Shown here piece after piece: positions 26,147-34,245 of a DNA stretch of 64,000 bases. This stretch comes from JBBROS01 sp965213855 (GTDB lineage: Bacteria; Pseudomonadota; Alphaproteobacteria; Acetobacterales; Acetobacteraceae). Within the stretch, counting starts at the first letter, position 1, and every line of letters starts with the position of its first letter. The stretch is taken from the NCBI GenBank assembly GCA_965213855.1, contig CBDCAA010000008.1:1302001-1366000 (forward strand), written 5' to 3'. Both the position numbers and the translations under genes were made by a program. The notes beneath the pieces are model-generated. The model saw nothing but the letters and a program-made list of their open reading frames with translations. It made no database searches and had not been told where the DNA came from.

Positions 26147-26560
26147 TTACGGGCGGGGAGCCGTGTCGGCGGAAGGCTGCCCCGACCCGTGGCGTTCGGC
26201 TCGCCGGGCGCGGTTATAGGCGCGGATGTCTTCGATCGTGACGTAGCCATTATGGTGCGCATCGATCGCGTCGAAGTTCCTGACCACCCGGACCATGTTC
26301 GCCGCCTGGGCCTGATCGAGGGTGAGCTTGCCGTCGCGGGTCGTGTTCGCGGCCTCGAAGCGCTTGGCCATCGTCATCCGCGGCCGGCGGGGCTGCGCCG
26401 CCACGCCGTTGCCTGGCGCCGCACCGGGCGACGTCAGTGCGGGGGTGGACGCACCAGGCGCCGTGCCGGCCGTGCCGCCGAGCGGCGAGACCTGCTGCGC
26501 GGCAGCGGGGAGAGCGGCCGCGACAACCGCGACAACGAGAACGAGGACAGACAGGCGCAT
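26147..26560 (-). CDS. Exported EF-hand domain protein
   Basis: Small secreted protein of 137 aa. The N-terminus MRLSVLVLVVAVVAAALPAAAQ is a signal peptide with an Ala-rich cleavage region. A Pro/Gly/Ala/Thr-rich linker follows. The C-terminal half has two EF-hand-like calcium loops: NTTRDGKLTLDQA and DAHHNGYVTIEDI. The first has Asn and Thr where Asp is usual at positions 1 and 3, and the second has His at positions 3 and 4, so calcium affinity may be weak. A GGAG site eight bases ahead supports this ATG. Likely periplasmic. Confidence 0.82.
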   Translation of the reverse strand: MRLSVLVLVVAVVAAALPAAAQQVSPLGGTAGTAPGASTPALTSPGAAPGNGVAAQPRRPRMTMAKRFEAANTTRDGKLTLDQAQAANMVRVVRNFDAIDAHHNGYVTIEDIRAYNRARRAERHGSGQPSADTAPRP

Positions 26561-26588
26561 CGAAGGCTCCTTCAAGCTGGCCTTGGTT

Positions 26589-27692
26589 TCATTCCGCCGC
26601 GGCGGCCGTGGCGAGCGACGACGCATGGCCATTGCCGACCACGGCGCGCAGCACCTGCACCGCCTCTTCGACCCCGGCCGCGTCCACGTCAAGGTGGGTG
26701 CAGGCGCGGAGCCGATGCCGGCCCATGACGGAGATCAGCACGCCATGCTCGCGGGCACGGTGCGCGAGTTCCGCGGCCGGAAGGCCGGTCCCCGTCGTGT
26801 CGATGTAGACGAGGTTCGTATGCACGGGCTCAGGCACCAGGCCGGGGATGCCGGCCACGCTGCGGGCCAACGTGCGGGCGTTCGCATGGTCGTCGGCGAG
26901 CCGCTCGATGTTGTGGTCGAGCGCATAGAGGCACGCCGCCGCACAGATCCCGCCCTGCCGCATGGCGCCGCCCAACCGCTGCTTCCAGCGCCAGGCCTCG
27001 CCGATGAAGTCCGCGCTGCCGGCCAGCACGGCGCCGAGCGGCGCGCCGAGCCCCTTGGTGAAGTCGAGCCAGACGGTGTCCCAGCCCTCGGCCATCGCCG
27101 CCGCGGCGTCGCCGCTCTCGACGACGGCGTTCATCAGGCGTGCGCCGTCCATGTGCGTGACGAGCCCGTGGGCGTGCGACCAGTCCGCGACGGTCCGGAG
27201 CGCATCCAGGCTCCACACCGCGCCGCCGCCGAGGTTGGCGGTCTGCTCGACCTCGACCATGCGCTGCGGCGGTGCGTTGCGGGTCTTGGCGCGCAGCGCC
27301 CCTTCGAGCTGCGCGACGCCGAACATGCCGTTCTCACCCTCGAGCCCGGTCACTTGCACGCCAGCCAACGCCCAGGGCGCGCCGCCTTCGGCATGCAGGA
27401 TGTGGCAGGTCTTGTGGCCGAGGATCTCGTCGCCCGGCCGGCACTGCGCCAGGATCGCGATCTCGTTGCACATGGTACCGGAGGGCAGGAAAACCGCCGC
27501 TTCCTTGCCGAGCAGCGCGGCCATGCGCGCGTTCAGTTCATTGATGGTCGGGTCGGTGCCCGATTGATCATCGCCCACCTCGGCCTCCATCATCGCCTGC
27601 TTCATGGCGCGCGTCGGCTTGGTCTGGGTATCGGAATAGAGGTTCACCCGCACCGGGACGGTGGTGGTGCTCGGGGCGGGCGCGTGAACCAT
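26589..27692 (-). CDS. ltaE: Threonine aldolase family protein
   Basis: PLP-dependent fold-type I enzyme (367 aa), expected to cleave threonine or allo-threonine to glycine and acetaldehyde. Lys213 in DFTKGLGAPLG is the PLP Schiff-base lysine and Asp182 in THMDGARLMNAV contacts the cofactor nitrogen. The N-terminal NLYSDTQTKPTRAMKQAM is the family hallmark. ATG at MVHAPAPS has GGAG six bases upstream and is preferred to an upstream TTG. Monocistronic. Related beta-elimination or other aldol substrates cannot be excluded. Confidence 0.93.
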   Translation of the reverse strand: MVHAPAPSTTTVPVRVNLYSDTQTKPTRAMKQAMMEAEVGDDQSGTDPTINELNARMAALLGKEAAVFLPSGTMCNEIAILAQCRPGDEILGHKTCHILHAEGGAPWALAGVQVTGLEGENGMFGVAQLEGALRAKTRNAPPQRMVEVEQTANLGGGAVWSLDALRTVADWSHAHGLVTHMDGARLMNAVVESGDAAAAMAEGWDTVWLDFTKGLGAPLGAVLAGSADFIGEAWRWKQRLGGAMRQGGICAAACLYALDHNIERLADDHANARTLARSVAGIPGLVPEPVHTNLVYIDTTGTGLPAAELAHRAREHGVLISVMGRHRLRACTHLDVDAAGVEEAVQVLRAVVGNGHASSLATAAAAE

Positions 27693-27723
27693 GGATGTCT
27701 CCAAGCGGTGCCGGACGGCTCGC

Positions 27724-27927
27724 TTACTGCGGTGAGTGCAATACCCTAAACGACGATACGGGGCTCGTCACGGGCTCCCGTCCGACCACGGTCGTCACGG
27801 TCCCGCCTACCGGCAGGCGCGACGCCGGATTTTTTGCCACGCCGGGGGGGGCCGGCACGAGCACCACCATCCGGCCGAGCGCCACTCTGCCGATCGCTGC
27901 GGCGCCGACGATCGCGACGGCTTTCAA
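27724..27927 (-). CDS. Hypothetical small protein with hydrophobic N-terminus
   Basis: Possible gene of 67 aa beginning with TTG, with GAGG five bases upstream. The N-terminus MKAVAIVGAAAIGRVALG resembles a short signal or membrane segment; the rest is Pro/Val/Thr-rich with no motif. The reading frame crosses a run of eight C (on this strand), which could slip. It lies in the otherwise empty 300-base gap between the threonine aldolase and RatA-like genes. Coding status is uncertain: a terminator-like hairpin on the opposite strand overlaps it. Confidence 0.3.
   Translation of the reverse strand: MKAVAIVGAAAIGRVALGRMVVLVPAPPGVAKNPASRLPVGGTVTTVVGREPVTSPVSSFRVLHSPQ
27810..27835 (+). terminator. 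Orphan intrinsic terminator on the plus strand
   Basis: Arms CCGGC/GCCGG around a nine-base loop, followed by A and then six T in a row. It is the most classical intrinsic-terminator layout in the window, yet no plus-strand gene precedes it: the neighbour to the left (threonine aldolase) is on the minus strand. It may end a small RNA transcribed from the gap. Confidence 0.45.
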
Positions 27928-28004
27928 GGTGGCCTCGAAAGCGACAGACCCATGATGCGGGCCTTTTCCGAAACCGAAGACGGAACGTCGACCTCTCGTC
28001 GTGT

Positions 28005-28472
28005 CTAGTCTGCCCCCTGGACCGCCGCCGCCGGGTGGACCGGCGCGCCGTAGACGTCGCGGGCGCGCTTGAGGAAGGCGTTGACCATTCGGCGGACGGC
28101 CTCGTTGAACACGACGCCGATCGCCGATTGCAGCAAGCGGCTGCGGAATTCAAAGTCGACAAAGAACTTGACCCGGCACCCCGCCGGGTCCGGCTCGAAC
28201 GTCCACTGGTTGTTCAAGTAACGGAACGGCCCGTGCTCGTACTTCACGATCGCCTTATGCGGCCGGTCCAGTTCGACCCGGCTCGTGAAGCTTTCGCGGA
28301 ACGGCCCGAACCCGATCGTGAGATCGGCGACCAGCTCCGTCGCGGTCTGGGTACGGACCTTGGCGCCCACGCACCAGGGCAGGAATTGCGGATACTTCCC
28401 GACGTCCGCGACCAGTTGGAACATCTGCTCGGGCGTGTAGGGCAGCGTGCGCTGTTCGGCGTGGGTGGGCAC
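28005..28472 (-). CDS. RatA/Coq10-like START-domain protein
   Basis: 155 aa, SRPBCC/START fold. The opening THAEQRTLPYTPEQMFQLVADV and YPQFLPWCVGAKV, with ELVADLTIGFGPFRESFTSRV, are hallmarks of the RatA/COQ10 family. Coq10 homologues bind ubiquinone and support respiration, while E. coli RatA was described as a ribosome-association toxin. The GTG start shares one base with the lipA stop, and pairing with lipA is common in alphaproteobacteria. I favour the ubiquinone-binding role because no antitoxin partner adjoins it. Confidence 0.88.
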   Translation of the reverse strand: MPTHAEQRTLPYTPEQMFQLVADVGKYPQFLPWCVGAKVRTQTATELVADLTIGFGPFRESFTSRVELDRPHKAIVKYEHGPFRYLNNQWTFEPDPAGCRVKFFVDFEFRSRLLQSAIGVVFNEAVRRMVNAFLKRARDVYGAPVHPAAAVQGAD

Positions 28473-29461
28473 TAGACGCCCACCGGCTGAACCGCGGCGA
28501 GCTGGCGCGCGCGCGCGTCACGCAACAGCGCGAAATCCGCATCCGCATGATAGGAGCTGCGGGTCAGCGGGGTCGCCGAGACCATCAAAAACCCCTTCGC
28601 GCGCGCTGCCACGGCATAGTCCGTGAACTCCTCGGGGGGCACGAACCGGTCGACGGCGGCGTGCTTGACGGTCGGCTGCAAGTACTGGCCAAGCGTGAGA
28701 AAGTCGATGTCGGCAATGCGCAAGTCGTCCATGACCTGAAGGATTTCGGCATGGGTCTCGCCCAGCCCAACCATCAGCCCCGACTTGGTGAAGATTGTCG
28801 GGTCGACCAGCTTCACCCGGTCGAGCAGGCGGAGCGACTGGTAGTAGCGGGCGCCCGGCCGGATCGTGGGATACAGGCGCGGCACGGTTTCGAGATTGTG
28901 GTTGAACACGTCCGGCCGCGCTTCGGCGACGACTTCGAGCGCGCCGGGCTTGCGCAGGAAGTCTGGGGTGAGCACCTCGATCGTGGTGCCGGGCGCGGCC
29001 GCACGGATGGCGCCGATCACCGCCGCGAAATGACGCGCGCCGCCGTCGGCCAGGTCGTCACGATCGACCGACGTGATGACGACATGCCGCAAGCCGAGGC
29101 GCGCGACAGCATCGGCGACACGGCCCGGTTCGGTCCCGTCCAGCGCCTCCGGCAGGCCGGTGCGGACGTTGCAGAACGCGCAGGCGCGGGTGCAGGTGTC
29201 GCCCATGATCATCATGGTGGCGTGCCGCTGAGACCAGCACTCGCCGATGTTCGGGCAGGCCGCTTCCTCGCACACGGTCACGAGGCCGTTGGCCCGCATC
29301 AACTCGCGGGTCTGATGGTAGACCGGGTGGTTAGGCGCCTTGACGCGGATCCAGCCCGGCTTGCGCTGGATCGGGTTGTCAGGGCGGCGGGCCTTCTCCG
29401 GGTGGCGCGGCGCCGTCCCGGCCGGGGACGTGCGATGGTCGATGAGCAGGCGGGTCGCCAT
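28472..29461 (-). CDS. lipA: Lipoyl synthase
   Basis: Radical-SAM enzyme that inserts two sulfurs into protein-bound octanoate to make lipoyl cofactor (329 aa). The auxiliary cluster uses Cys64, Cys69 and Cys75 (VCEEAACPNIGEC). The radical-SAM cluster uses Cys90, Cys94 and Cys97 (CTRACAFC). SHADADFALLRDAR-type C-terminus present (RSSYHADADFALL) with the conserved RSSY serine motif. I chose the second of two close ATG codons because AGGA sits five bases ahead of it. Upstream of, and overlapping, the RatA/Coq10-like gene. Confidence 0.98.
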   Translation of the reverse strand: MATRLLIDHRTSPAGTAPRHPEKARRPDNPIQRKPGWIRVKAPNHPVYHQTRELMRANGLVTVCEEAACPNIGECWSQRHATMMIMGDTCTRACAFCNVRTGLPEALDGTEPGRVADAVARLGLRHVVITSVDRDDLADGGARHFAAVIGAIRAAAPGTTIEVLTPDFLRKPGALEVVAEARPDVFNHNLETVPRLYPTIRPGARYYQSLRLLDRVKLVDPTIFTKSGLMVGLGETHAEILQVMDDLRIADIDFLTLGQYLQPTVKHAAVDRFVPPEEFTDYAVAARAKGFLMVSATPLTRSSYHADADFALLRDARARQLAAVQPVGV

Positions 29462-29557
29462 GGGCATCCTGGTTCATGGGTGCCGCCCCTACGTGGCGAA
29501 GCCAGGCCGGGTCGTCAACCGCTGATGCCCCAGGGCACCGACCGGGATCCCCGGACG

Positions 29558-29707
29558 CTATCGCATCAGCAGCACGATAACCACGATCACGACGATCAGG
29601 CCGACCCCGCCGCCGAGGTAGGGGCCGCCCGCATAACCGGACGAGTGCCAGCCATAGCCGCCCCCGGCGAGCAGCAGGACAAGGATGATGATCAGGATGA
29701 GGGACAT
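29558..29707 (-). CDS. DUF3309-type tiny membrane protein
   Basis: 49-residue hydrophobic protein, MSLILIIILVLLLAGGG followed by a Gly/Tyr-rich turn (GWHSSGYAGGPYLGGG) and a second hydrophobic run ending VIVLLMR. This two-helix layout with a glycine-rich loop matches the DUF3309 family. A clear GCGGAGG site five bases before the ATG supports it. Function of the family is unknown; some relatives are stress-induced small membrane proteins, but I cannot say that here. Lies between lipA and tRNA-Lys. Confidence 0.82.
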   Translation of the reverse strand: MSLILIIILVLLLAGGGYGWHSSGYAGGPYLGGGVGLIVVIVVIVLLMR

Positions 29708-29827
29708 GACGCCTCCGCAACATCAACGGGCAAAGGCCACAGCACGTGACCGGTCCATCGTTAACGCACTCGCCCCGTTTCCGTTGTCCGACTTTTTCGC
29801 GCAGGCAATACCCGCAATGACGGCCGT

Positions 29828-29903
<76 letters not shown>

Positions 29904-30026
29904 GCCGGGCCGGCAATCCCGGAAGCCGCGCGGTATAGCAGCCTTGATCTGGAGCGCAAGCCTCGTCCGACACGGGATGGGACGGTTCGTAACCCTCTGT
30001 CACGCCGGCAGCTGGTAAGACTGCTC

Positions 30027-31391
30027 ATGACCTCAATGGCCGTCGCTGAAATCCGCTTCGGGTTGGGCCGCACGCCCGGTGCTGCCGTTGGCGACCCGGC
30101 CCGGTGGCTGACGCAGCAGTTGGCCGCGCCCGATCCGGGGCCGGAGGCCGCGACGGTCGACGACGCGTTTGCCGCGCTGGCGGCCGACCAGACGATGCGC
30201 CGGGCGCAAGGCGGCGGCGTGGCGGCCCCGGGCGGGACGGCGCCGCAGACCATGCCGGAATTCGCGTTGCGGGCCGCGCCCGGTCCGGAAACGCGTGCAC
30301 CGGGCCAGGCCCGCGACCTGTTCCGCGCCGACGGCCAAGCGCTGATGACCTATGCGGTGACGACGCCGACGCCGTTCCGCGAGCGTCTCGTCTGGTTCTG
30401 GGCCAACCACTTCACCGTCAGCCTCCGCCGCGGCCAGGTCGCACCCCTGCTCGGCAGCTACGTGCGGGAGGCGATCCGGCCGTTCGTCACCGGACGGTTC
30501 GGCGACATGCTGCTCGCCGTCATGCGGCACCCGGCGATGTTGATGTATCTGGACAATGCACAATCGGCCGGTCCGCACAGTCTGGCGGCCTCGCGGGCGG
30601 ACCGGGGCTTGAACGAAAACCTCGCCCGCGAATGTCTCGAGCTGCACACGGTCGGCATCGCGGCCGGTTACACCCAGGCCGACGTGACGGCGTTTGCGGC
30701 GGTGCTGACCGGATGGTCCATCGAACGGCGGCAGGCGCCGGCGGGGTTCCGCTTCCGGCCCGCCTTCGCGGAGCCGGGCGACAAGGTCGTCATGGGCCAT
30801 CGCTTCCCCGAAGGCGAGATGGGCGGCACGCTCGCGCTCCAATTCCTTGCCGACCACCCCGCGACGCACCGGCATCTCGCGACGAAGCTCGTGCAGCACT
30901 TCGTAGCCGACACGCCGCCGCCCGACGCGGTGCGACGGATCGAGGGCGTGCTGCGCGACACGCACGGCAACCTGGGCGCTGCCAGTGCCGAACTCACGCG
31001 GTTGCCGGCCGCGTGGGATCCGCTGACAAAGATGCGCTCGCCGGCCGACCTGGTCGTCGCGACGGTCCGGGCCGCCGCGCTGCCGCCGGAGCGGCGGCCG
31101 AACCTGGTCGGCCTCGTGTCCGGCCTTGGGCAGCCGCTGTTCGGGGCGCCGCTGCCGAATGGCTGGCCGGACAACGCGGCGGAATGGGCCGGGCCAGAGG
31201 CGCTGCTGCGGCGGATCGACTGGGCCTATGGCTTCGCGAACCGCCCGGAACTGCCTGAGCCGGCACAGCTTGCGGACGCTGCGCTCGGGCCGCTGCTGTC
31301 GCCGGCGACGGCGGCGGAGATGCAGCACGCCGGGTCGCGCCGTGACGCGATCACCCTATTATTGGCTTCACCCGAATTCCAGAGGCGTTGA
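30027..31391 (+). CDS. DUF1800 domain-containing protein
   Basis: 454-aa protein of the DUF1800 family. Recognisable family segments are WFWANHFTVSLRRGQVAPLLGSY, HPAMLMYLDNAQSAG, ENLARECLELHTVGIAAGYTQADV, VMGHRFPEGEMGG and ATKLVQHFVADTPPP. No signal peptide is evident from this start. DUF1800 genes are almost always followed by a DUF1501 gene, as here, where the next start overlaps this stop (TGATG). The pair is thought to act on or in the cell envelope but has no settled biochemical role. Confidence 0.92.
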   Translation: MTSMAVAEIRFGLGRTPGAAVGDPARWLTQQLAAPDPGPEAATVDDAFAALAADQTMRRAQGGGVAAPGGTAPQTMPEFALRAAPGPETRAPGQARDLFRADGQALMTYAVTTPTPFRERLVWFWANHFTVSLRRGQVAPLLGSYVREAIRPFVTGRFGDMLLAVMRHPAMLMYLDNAQSAGPHSLAASRADRGLNENLARECLELHTVGIAAGYTQADVTAFAAVLTGWSIERRQAPAGFRFRPAFAEPGDKVVMGHRFPEGEMGGTLALQFLADHPATHRHLATKLVQHFVADTPPPDAVRRIEGVLRDTHGNLGAASAELTRLPAAWDPLTKMRSPADLVVATVRAAALPPERRPNLVGLVSGLGQPLFGAPLPNGWPDNAAEWAGPEALLRRIDWAYGFANRPELPEPAQLADAALGPLLSPATAAEMQHAGSRRDAITLLLASPEFQRR

Positions 31392-32608
31392 TGGCACACG
31401 AGGCAGACCGGCCGATGATGAGCCGGCGCGGCGCCCTGCTCGGGCTCGGTGCCGCGGTCACGCTCGGCCGCGCGTCGCTGGCGATGGCCGCCGCCCCGAC
31501 CGACCGGAGGCTGGTGGTCGTGATCCTGCGCGGTGCGCTGGACGGGCTTGCCGCGGTGGTCCCCTACGGCGATGCCGGGTTGGCGGCGCAGCGCGCAAGC
31601 CTGGTCCCCCCCGGGCCGGGGCAGCCGGGCGGCGTCCTCGACCTGGGCGGATACTTCGGCCTCCATCCGGCGCTGACCGGGCTGCACGGCATGTATCAGG
31701 CCGGCCAGCTCCTGCCGGTCCATGCCGTTGCCGGGCACGTGCACACGCGCAGCCATTTCGAGGCGCAGGACTTGATGGAGAGCGGCGCCGACCAGCGCAT
31801 GACGTCCGGCTGGCTGAACCGCGCGATCGGCCGCATGGCGCCGGCCGTGCAGAGTGCCACGCCGATCTCGATCGGGGTGACGACGCCCTTGCTGCTGCGT
31901 GGCCCGGCGCCGGTCGGCGCCTATGCGCCGCAGAGCTTCGCGACCCCGCAGCCGGACCTCTACGCGCGCCTGATGGCGCTGCACAGCCGCGACCCGGTGA
32001 CCGGACCAGCCCTGCGTCAAGGATTGGCCGAGCGTGGCTTCACCTCGGCACAGCTTGCGACCGGCGACAATCGACCCGAGGCGCCGGGGGGCGGGCGCTA
32101 TGCCTTCGCGACATTGGCAGGGACCGCTGGCCGGCTGCTGGCGGCGCCCAACGGCCCCCGCATCGCGGCGATGGAGCTGGGCGGCTGGGACACGCACGCC
32201 GGCCAGATGCGGCAGTTGCAGGCGCCGCTGAAACAGCTCGACGACGGCCTGGTCGCGCTGCGCGATGGGCTTGGCGAGGCATGGGCGCGGACGGCGGTGC
32301 TGGTCATTACGGAGTTCGGCCGCACCGTGCACGTGAACGGGACCGGCGGCACGGACCATGGCACGGGGACGGTCGCGTTCTTGGCCGGCGGCGCCGTCGC
32401 GGGCGGCCGGGTGCGGGCCGACTGGCCGGGCCTCGCCGAGGGACGGCTGTTCGAGAACCGCGACCTGCAGGCAACGCTCGACCTCAGGGCGCTGGCGAAG
32501 GGGTTGCTCGCGCAGCACCTGGGACTGGATCAGGCGGCGCTGATGGCCGCGTTCCCAGGGAGTGAGAGCGCGCCGCCGGCGTTTGGGCTTGTTCGCGTCT
32601 CGACCTGA
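31391..32608 (+). CDS. DUF1501 domain-containing protein (Tat-type signal)
   Basis: 405-aa protein of the DUF1501 (sulfatase/alkaline-phosphatase-like fold) family. An N-terminal MMSRRGALLGLGAAVTLG segment has the twin arginine and hydrophobic stretch of a Tat signal, cleaved near AMAAAP. Family landmarks: VVVILRGALDGLAAVVPYGD, HAVAGHVHTRSHFEAQDLME, ELGGWDTHAGQM and VLVITEFGRTVHVNGTGGTDHG, the last with residues likely to bind metal. Translationally coupled to the DUF1800 gene. Probably periplasmic. Confidence 0.92.
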   Translation: MAHEADRPMMSRRGALLGLGAAVTLGRASLAMAAAPTDRRLVVVILRGALDGLAAVVPYGDAGLAAQRASLVPPGPGQPGGVLDLGGYFGLHPALTGLHGMYQAGQLLPVHAVAGHVHTRSHFEAQDLMESGADQRMTSGWLNRAIGRMAPAVQSATPISIGVTTPLLLRGPAPVGAYAPQSFATPQPDLYARLMALHSRDPVTGPALRQGLAERGFTSAQLATGDNRPEAPGGGRYAFATLAGTAGRLLAAPNGPRIAAMELGGWDTHAGQMRQLQAPLKQLDDGLVALRDGLGEAWARTAVLVITEFGRTVHVNGTGGTDHGTGTVAFLAGGAVAGGRVRADWPGLAEGRLFENRDLQATLDLRALAKGLLAQHLGLDQAALMAAFPGSESAPPAFGLVRVST

Positions 32609-32615
32609 AAACCCT

Positions 32616-32643
32616 CTTGAACGCGCTTTTTGGTGCGCTAGAT
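32616..32643 (+). promoter_or_regulatory. RpoH-like heat-shock promoter for hsp20
   Basis: CTTGAA, 16 bases, then CTAGAT, which fits the alphaproteobacterial sigma-32 pattern (CTTGAA with a C-T-A-rich minus-10). It lies about 105 bases ahead of the hsp20 start, leaving a leader of about 100 bases. Confidence 0.6.
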
Positions 32644-32649
32644 TAGCTA

Positions 32650-32749
32650 CTGTCTGCGGTGCCCAGAAGGGGCCGCGGCAGGACGACAACGAGGGCTGGC
32701 CCATTGGGCGGCCCGACAGATCAGACCTTGCTTTTGGAGGTTTACAGCC
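32650..32749 (+). promoter_or_regulatory. ROSE-like RNA thermometer in the hsp20 leader
   Basis: The 3' end of the leader reads CCTTGCTTTTGGAGG. This is the final hairpin of ROSE elements: a conserved TTGCT strand pairing imperfectly with the GGAGG ribosome site, which opens on heating. The leader length (~100 bases), further upstream stems (such as GGGC/GCCC around 32694-32714) and position before a small heat-shock gene all fit. The exact 5' end is inferred from the promoter. Confidence 0.65.
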
Positions 32750-33229
32750 ATGACCTATGATTTCACGCCATTGTTCCGTACCGCGATCGGCTTTGACCGG
32801 CTCGCCCGCCTTGCCGACACCGCAACCGGCCAGGCCGCGTCGGCGGCAACGGCCTACCCGCCCTACAATATCGTTCGCACCAGCGAGGACAGCTACCGCC
32901 TGACGATGGCGGTCGCGGGCTTCAGCGCCGAAGACCTCGAAATGACGGTCAAGGAGAACACGCTGTTCATCACCGGCCGGGTCAAGGCTGAGACGGAGCA
33001 GGGTGAGGTCCTCTATCGCGGCATCGCAGGCCGCGCGTTCGAGCGCCGGTTCGTTCTGGCCGATCACATCCAGATCGATGGGGCCGACCTGCAGAACGGT
33101 CTGCTTCATGTCGGCCTGAAGCGCGTCGTGCCCGAGGCACTGAAGCCGCGGCAGATCACGATCGGCTCGGGGGCGAAGACCACCCCGACGATCGCCAACG
33201 ACAGCCAGCCGGCTGCCCAGGCCGCCTAA
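32750..33229 (+). CDS. Hsp20 family small heat-shock protein
   Basis: ATP-independent holdase chaperone, 159 aa, IbpA-like class. The alpha-crystallin domain spans about residues 38-140: YNIVRTSEDSYRLTMAVAGF, then ENTLFITGRVKAE, YRGIAGRAFERRFVLADHI and the closing LQNGLLHVGLKR. The C-terminal anchor motif is not a clear IXI (RQITIGS). Preceded by a heat-shock promoter and a thermometer-like leader, so control is expected at both transcription and translation. Confidence 0.95.
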   Translation: MTYDFTPLFRTAIGFDRLARLADTATGQAASAATAYPPYNIVRTSEDSYRLTMAVAGFSAEDLEMTVKENTLFITGRVKAETEQGEVLYRGIAGRAFERRFVLADHIQIDGADLQNGLLHVGLKRVVPEALKPRQITIGSGAKTTPTIANDSQPAAQAA

Positions 33230-33251
33230 GGGCTTACAGGGCGGAGATGGA

Positions 33252-33275
33252 GGGGGCCGGAGCGATCCGGCCCCC
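33252..33275. terminator. Strong hairpin terminator after hsp20
   Basis: Ten-base perfect arms GGGGGCCGGA/TCCGGCCCCC around a GCGA loop, followed by TT. It sits between hsp20 and the converging DUF1192 gene, so it can serve both strands. Confidence 0.7.
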
Positions 33276-33280
33276 TTCAG

Positions 33281-33478
33281 TCATTGATCCGGCGCGCGGA
33301 AGAAGGTGTGTGCGGCGCGCGCGACGGCCTGCTTACGGGCGATCTCCGCTTCGGCGCGGCCGATCTCGGCACGGAGCCCGGCGATGTAGCTTTCGAGCTC
33401 GCCCACGCTCAGGCGGTCGAGCGGAGGCGCCGCGACGAGCTGGGTGCTTGGCCGCGGCGGGTCGTCCTCGTTGAGCAT
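33281..33478 (-). CDS. DUF1192 family small protein
   Basis: 65-residue protein with the family core LDRLSVGELESYIAGLRAEI and a following coiled-coil-like stretch GRAEAEIARKQAVARAAHTFF. Function unknown. ATG preceded by GGAGG at seven bases; an in-frame TTG two codons earlier is less likely. Divergent from the trcR gene. Confidence 0.85.
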   Translation of the reverse strand: MLNEDDPPRPSTQLVAAPPLDRLSVGELESYIAGLRAEIGRAEAEIARKQAVARAAHTFFRAPDQ

Positions 33479-33532
33479 CGGCAACCTCCATTAAATCGGG
33501 TCAATCGTGGGAGACCAGCACCTCGCGCACCC

Positions 33533-33561
33533 TTGACCCGTTTGCCAGGGCAGGTCCATAT
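33533..33561 (+). promoter_or_regulatory. Candidate sigma-70-type promoter for trcR
   Basis: TTGACC, a 17-base spacer, then CCATAT, about 70 bases ahead of the trcR start. The minus-35 box is strong, the minus-10 box moderate. Confidence 0.4.
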
Positions 33562-33630
33562 CGCCTCCATCCCGACATTTCAGCGCTTCGCTCGGCTGCA
33601 CACGCGCCTCAGAAGCCAGGACAGGACGCT

Positions 33631-34224
33631 ATGGCCACTCCGCTTATGCCCAAAGCCACCGCCGTGTGCCTCCATCCCGTGTGGATGATCGAGAAGACGG
33701 CGCTCACCTTCACCCAAATCGCCGACTTCTGCGGCATGCACCCGCTGGAAGTGCAGGCGATCGCCGACGGCGAGGTGGCACAGGGCATCGTCGGCTACGA
33801 TCCGGTTGCGAACAGCCAGGTGACGGCCGAGGAGATCAAGCGCTGCGAGGCCGACCCGAACGGCCGGCTGAAGCTGATCCCACCCTCGAACCCGGTCAAC
33901 AAACGCGGAAAGGGCGCCCGCTACACGCCGGTTGCCAAGCGCAACGACCGCCCGGACGCGATCGCGTTCGTGCTGCGAAACTTCCCGCAGCTCAGCGAGG
34001 CGCAGGTCATCAAACTCCTGGGCACCACGAAGGACACCATTGCCAAGGTCCGCGAGCGGACGCACTGGAACAGTGCCAACATCAAGCCGCGCGACCCGGT
34101 TATTCTCGGCCTTTGCAGCCAGGCGGACCTGAACGGCATGGTGCAGGCGGCGAACGACCGGCTGGTCCGCGAAGGGCACGCGGTGCCGGTCCCGCCGCCG
34201 CCGGAAACGGAAGAGGCCGCCTAG
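33631..34224 (+). CDS. trcR: DUF1013 / cell-cycle regulator TrcR
   Basis: 197-aa cytoplasmic protein of the DUF1013 family, named TrcR (cell-cycle transcriptional regulator) in Caulobacter. Characteristic segments: PLMPKATAVCLHPVWMIEKTALTF, FTQIADFCGMHPLEVQAIADG, GYDPVANSQVTAEEI and the DNA-binding-like VIKLLGTTKDTIAKVRERTHWN. Highly conserved and essentially restricted to alphaproteobacteria, which supports the placement. Target genes cannot be read from sequence. Confidence 0.92.
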   Translation: MATPLMPKATAVCLHPVWMIEKTALTFTQIADFCGMHPLEVQAIADGEVAQGIVGYDPVANSQVTAEEIKRCEADPNGRLKLIPPSNPVNKRGKGARYTPVAKRNDRPDAIAFVLRNFPQLSEAQVIKLLGTTKDTIAKVRERTHWNSANIKPRDPVILGLCSQADLNGMVQAANDRLVREGHAVPVPPPPETEEAA

Positions 34225-34245
34225 CCGCAGCCTCTCCGCGAGGCG

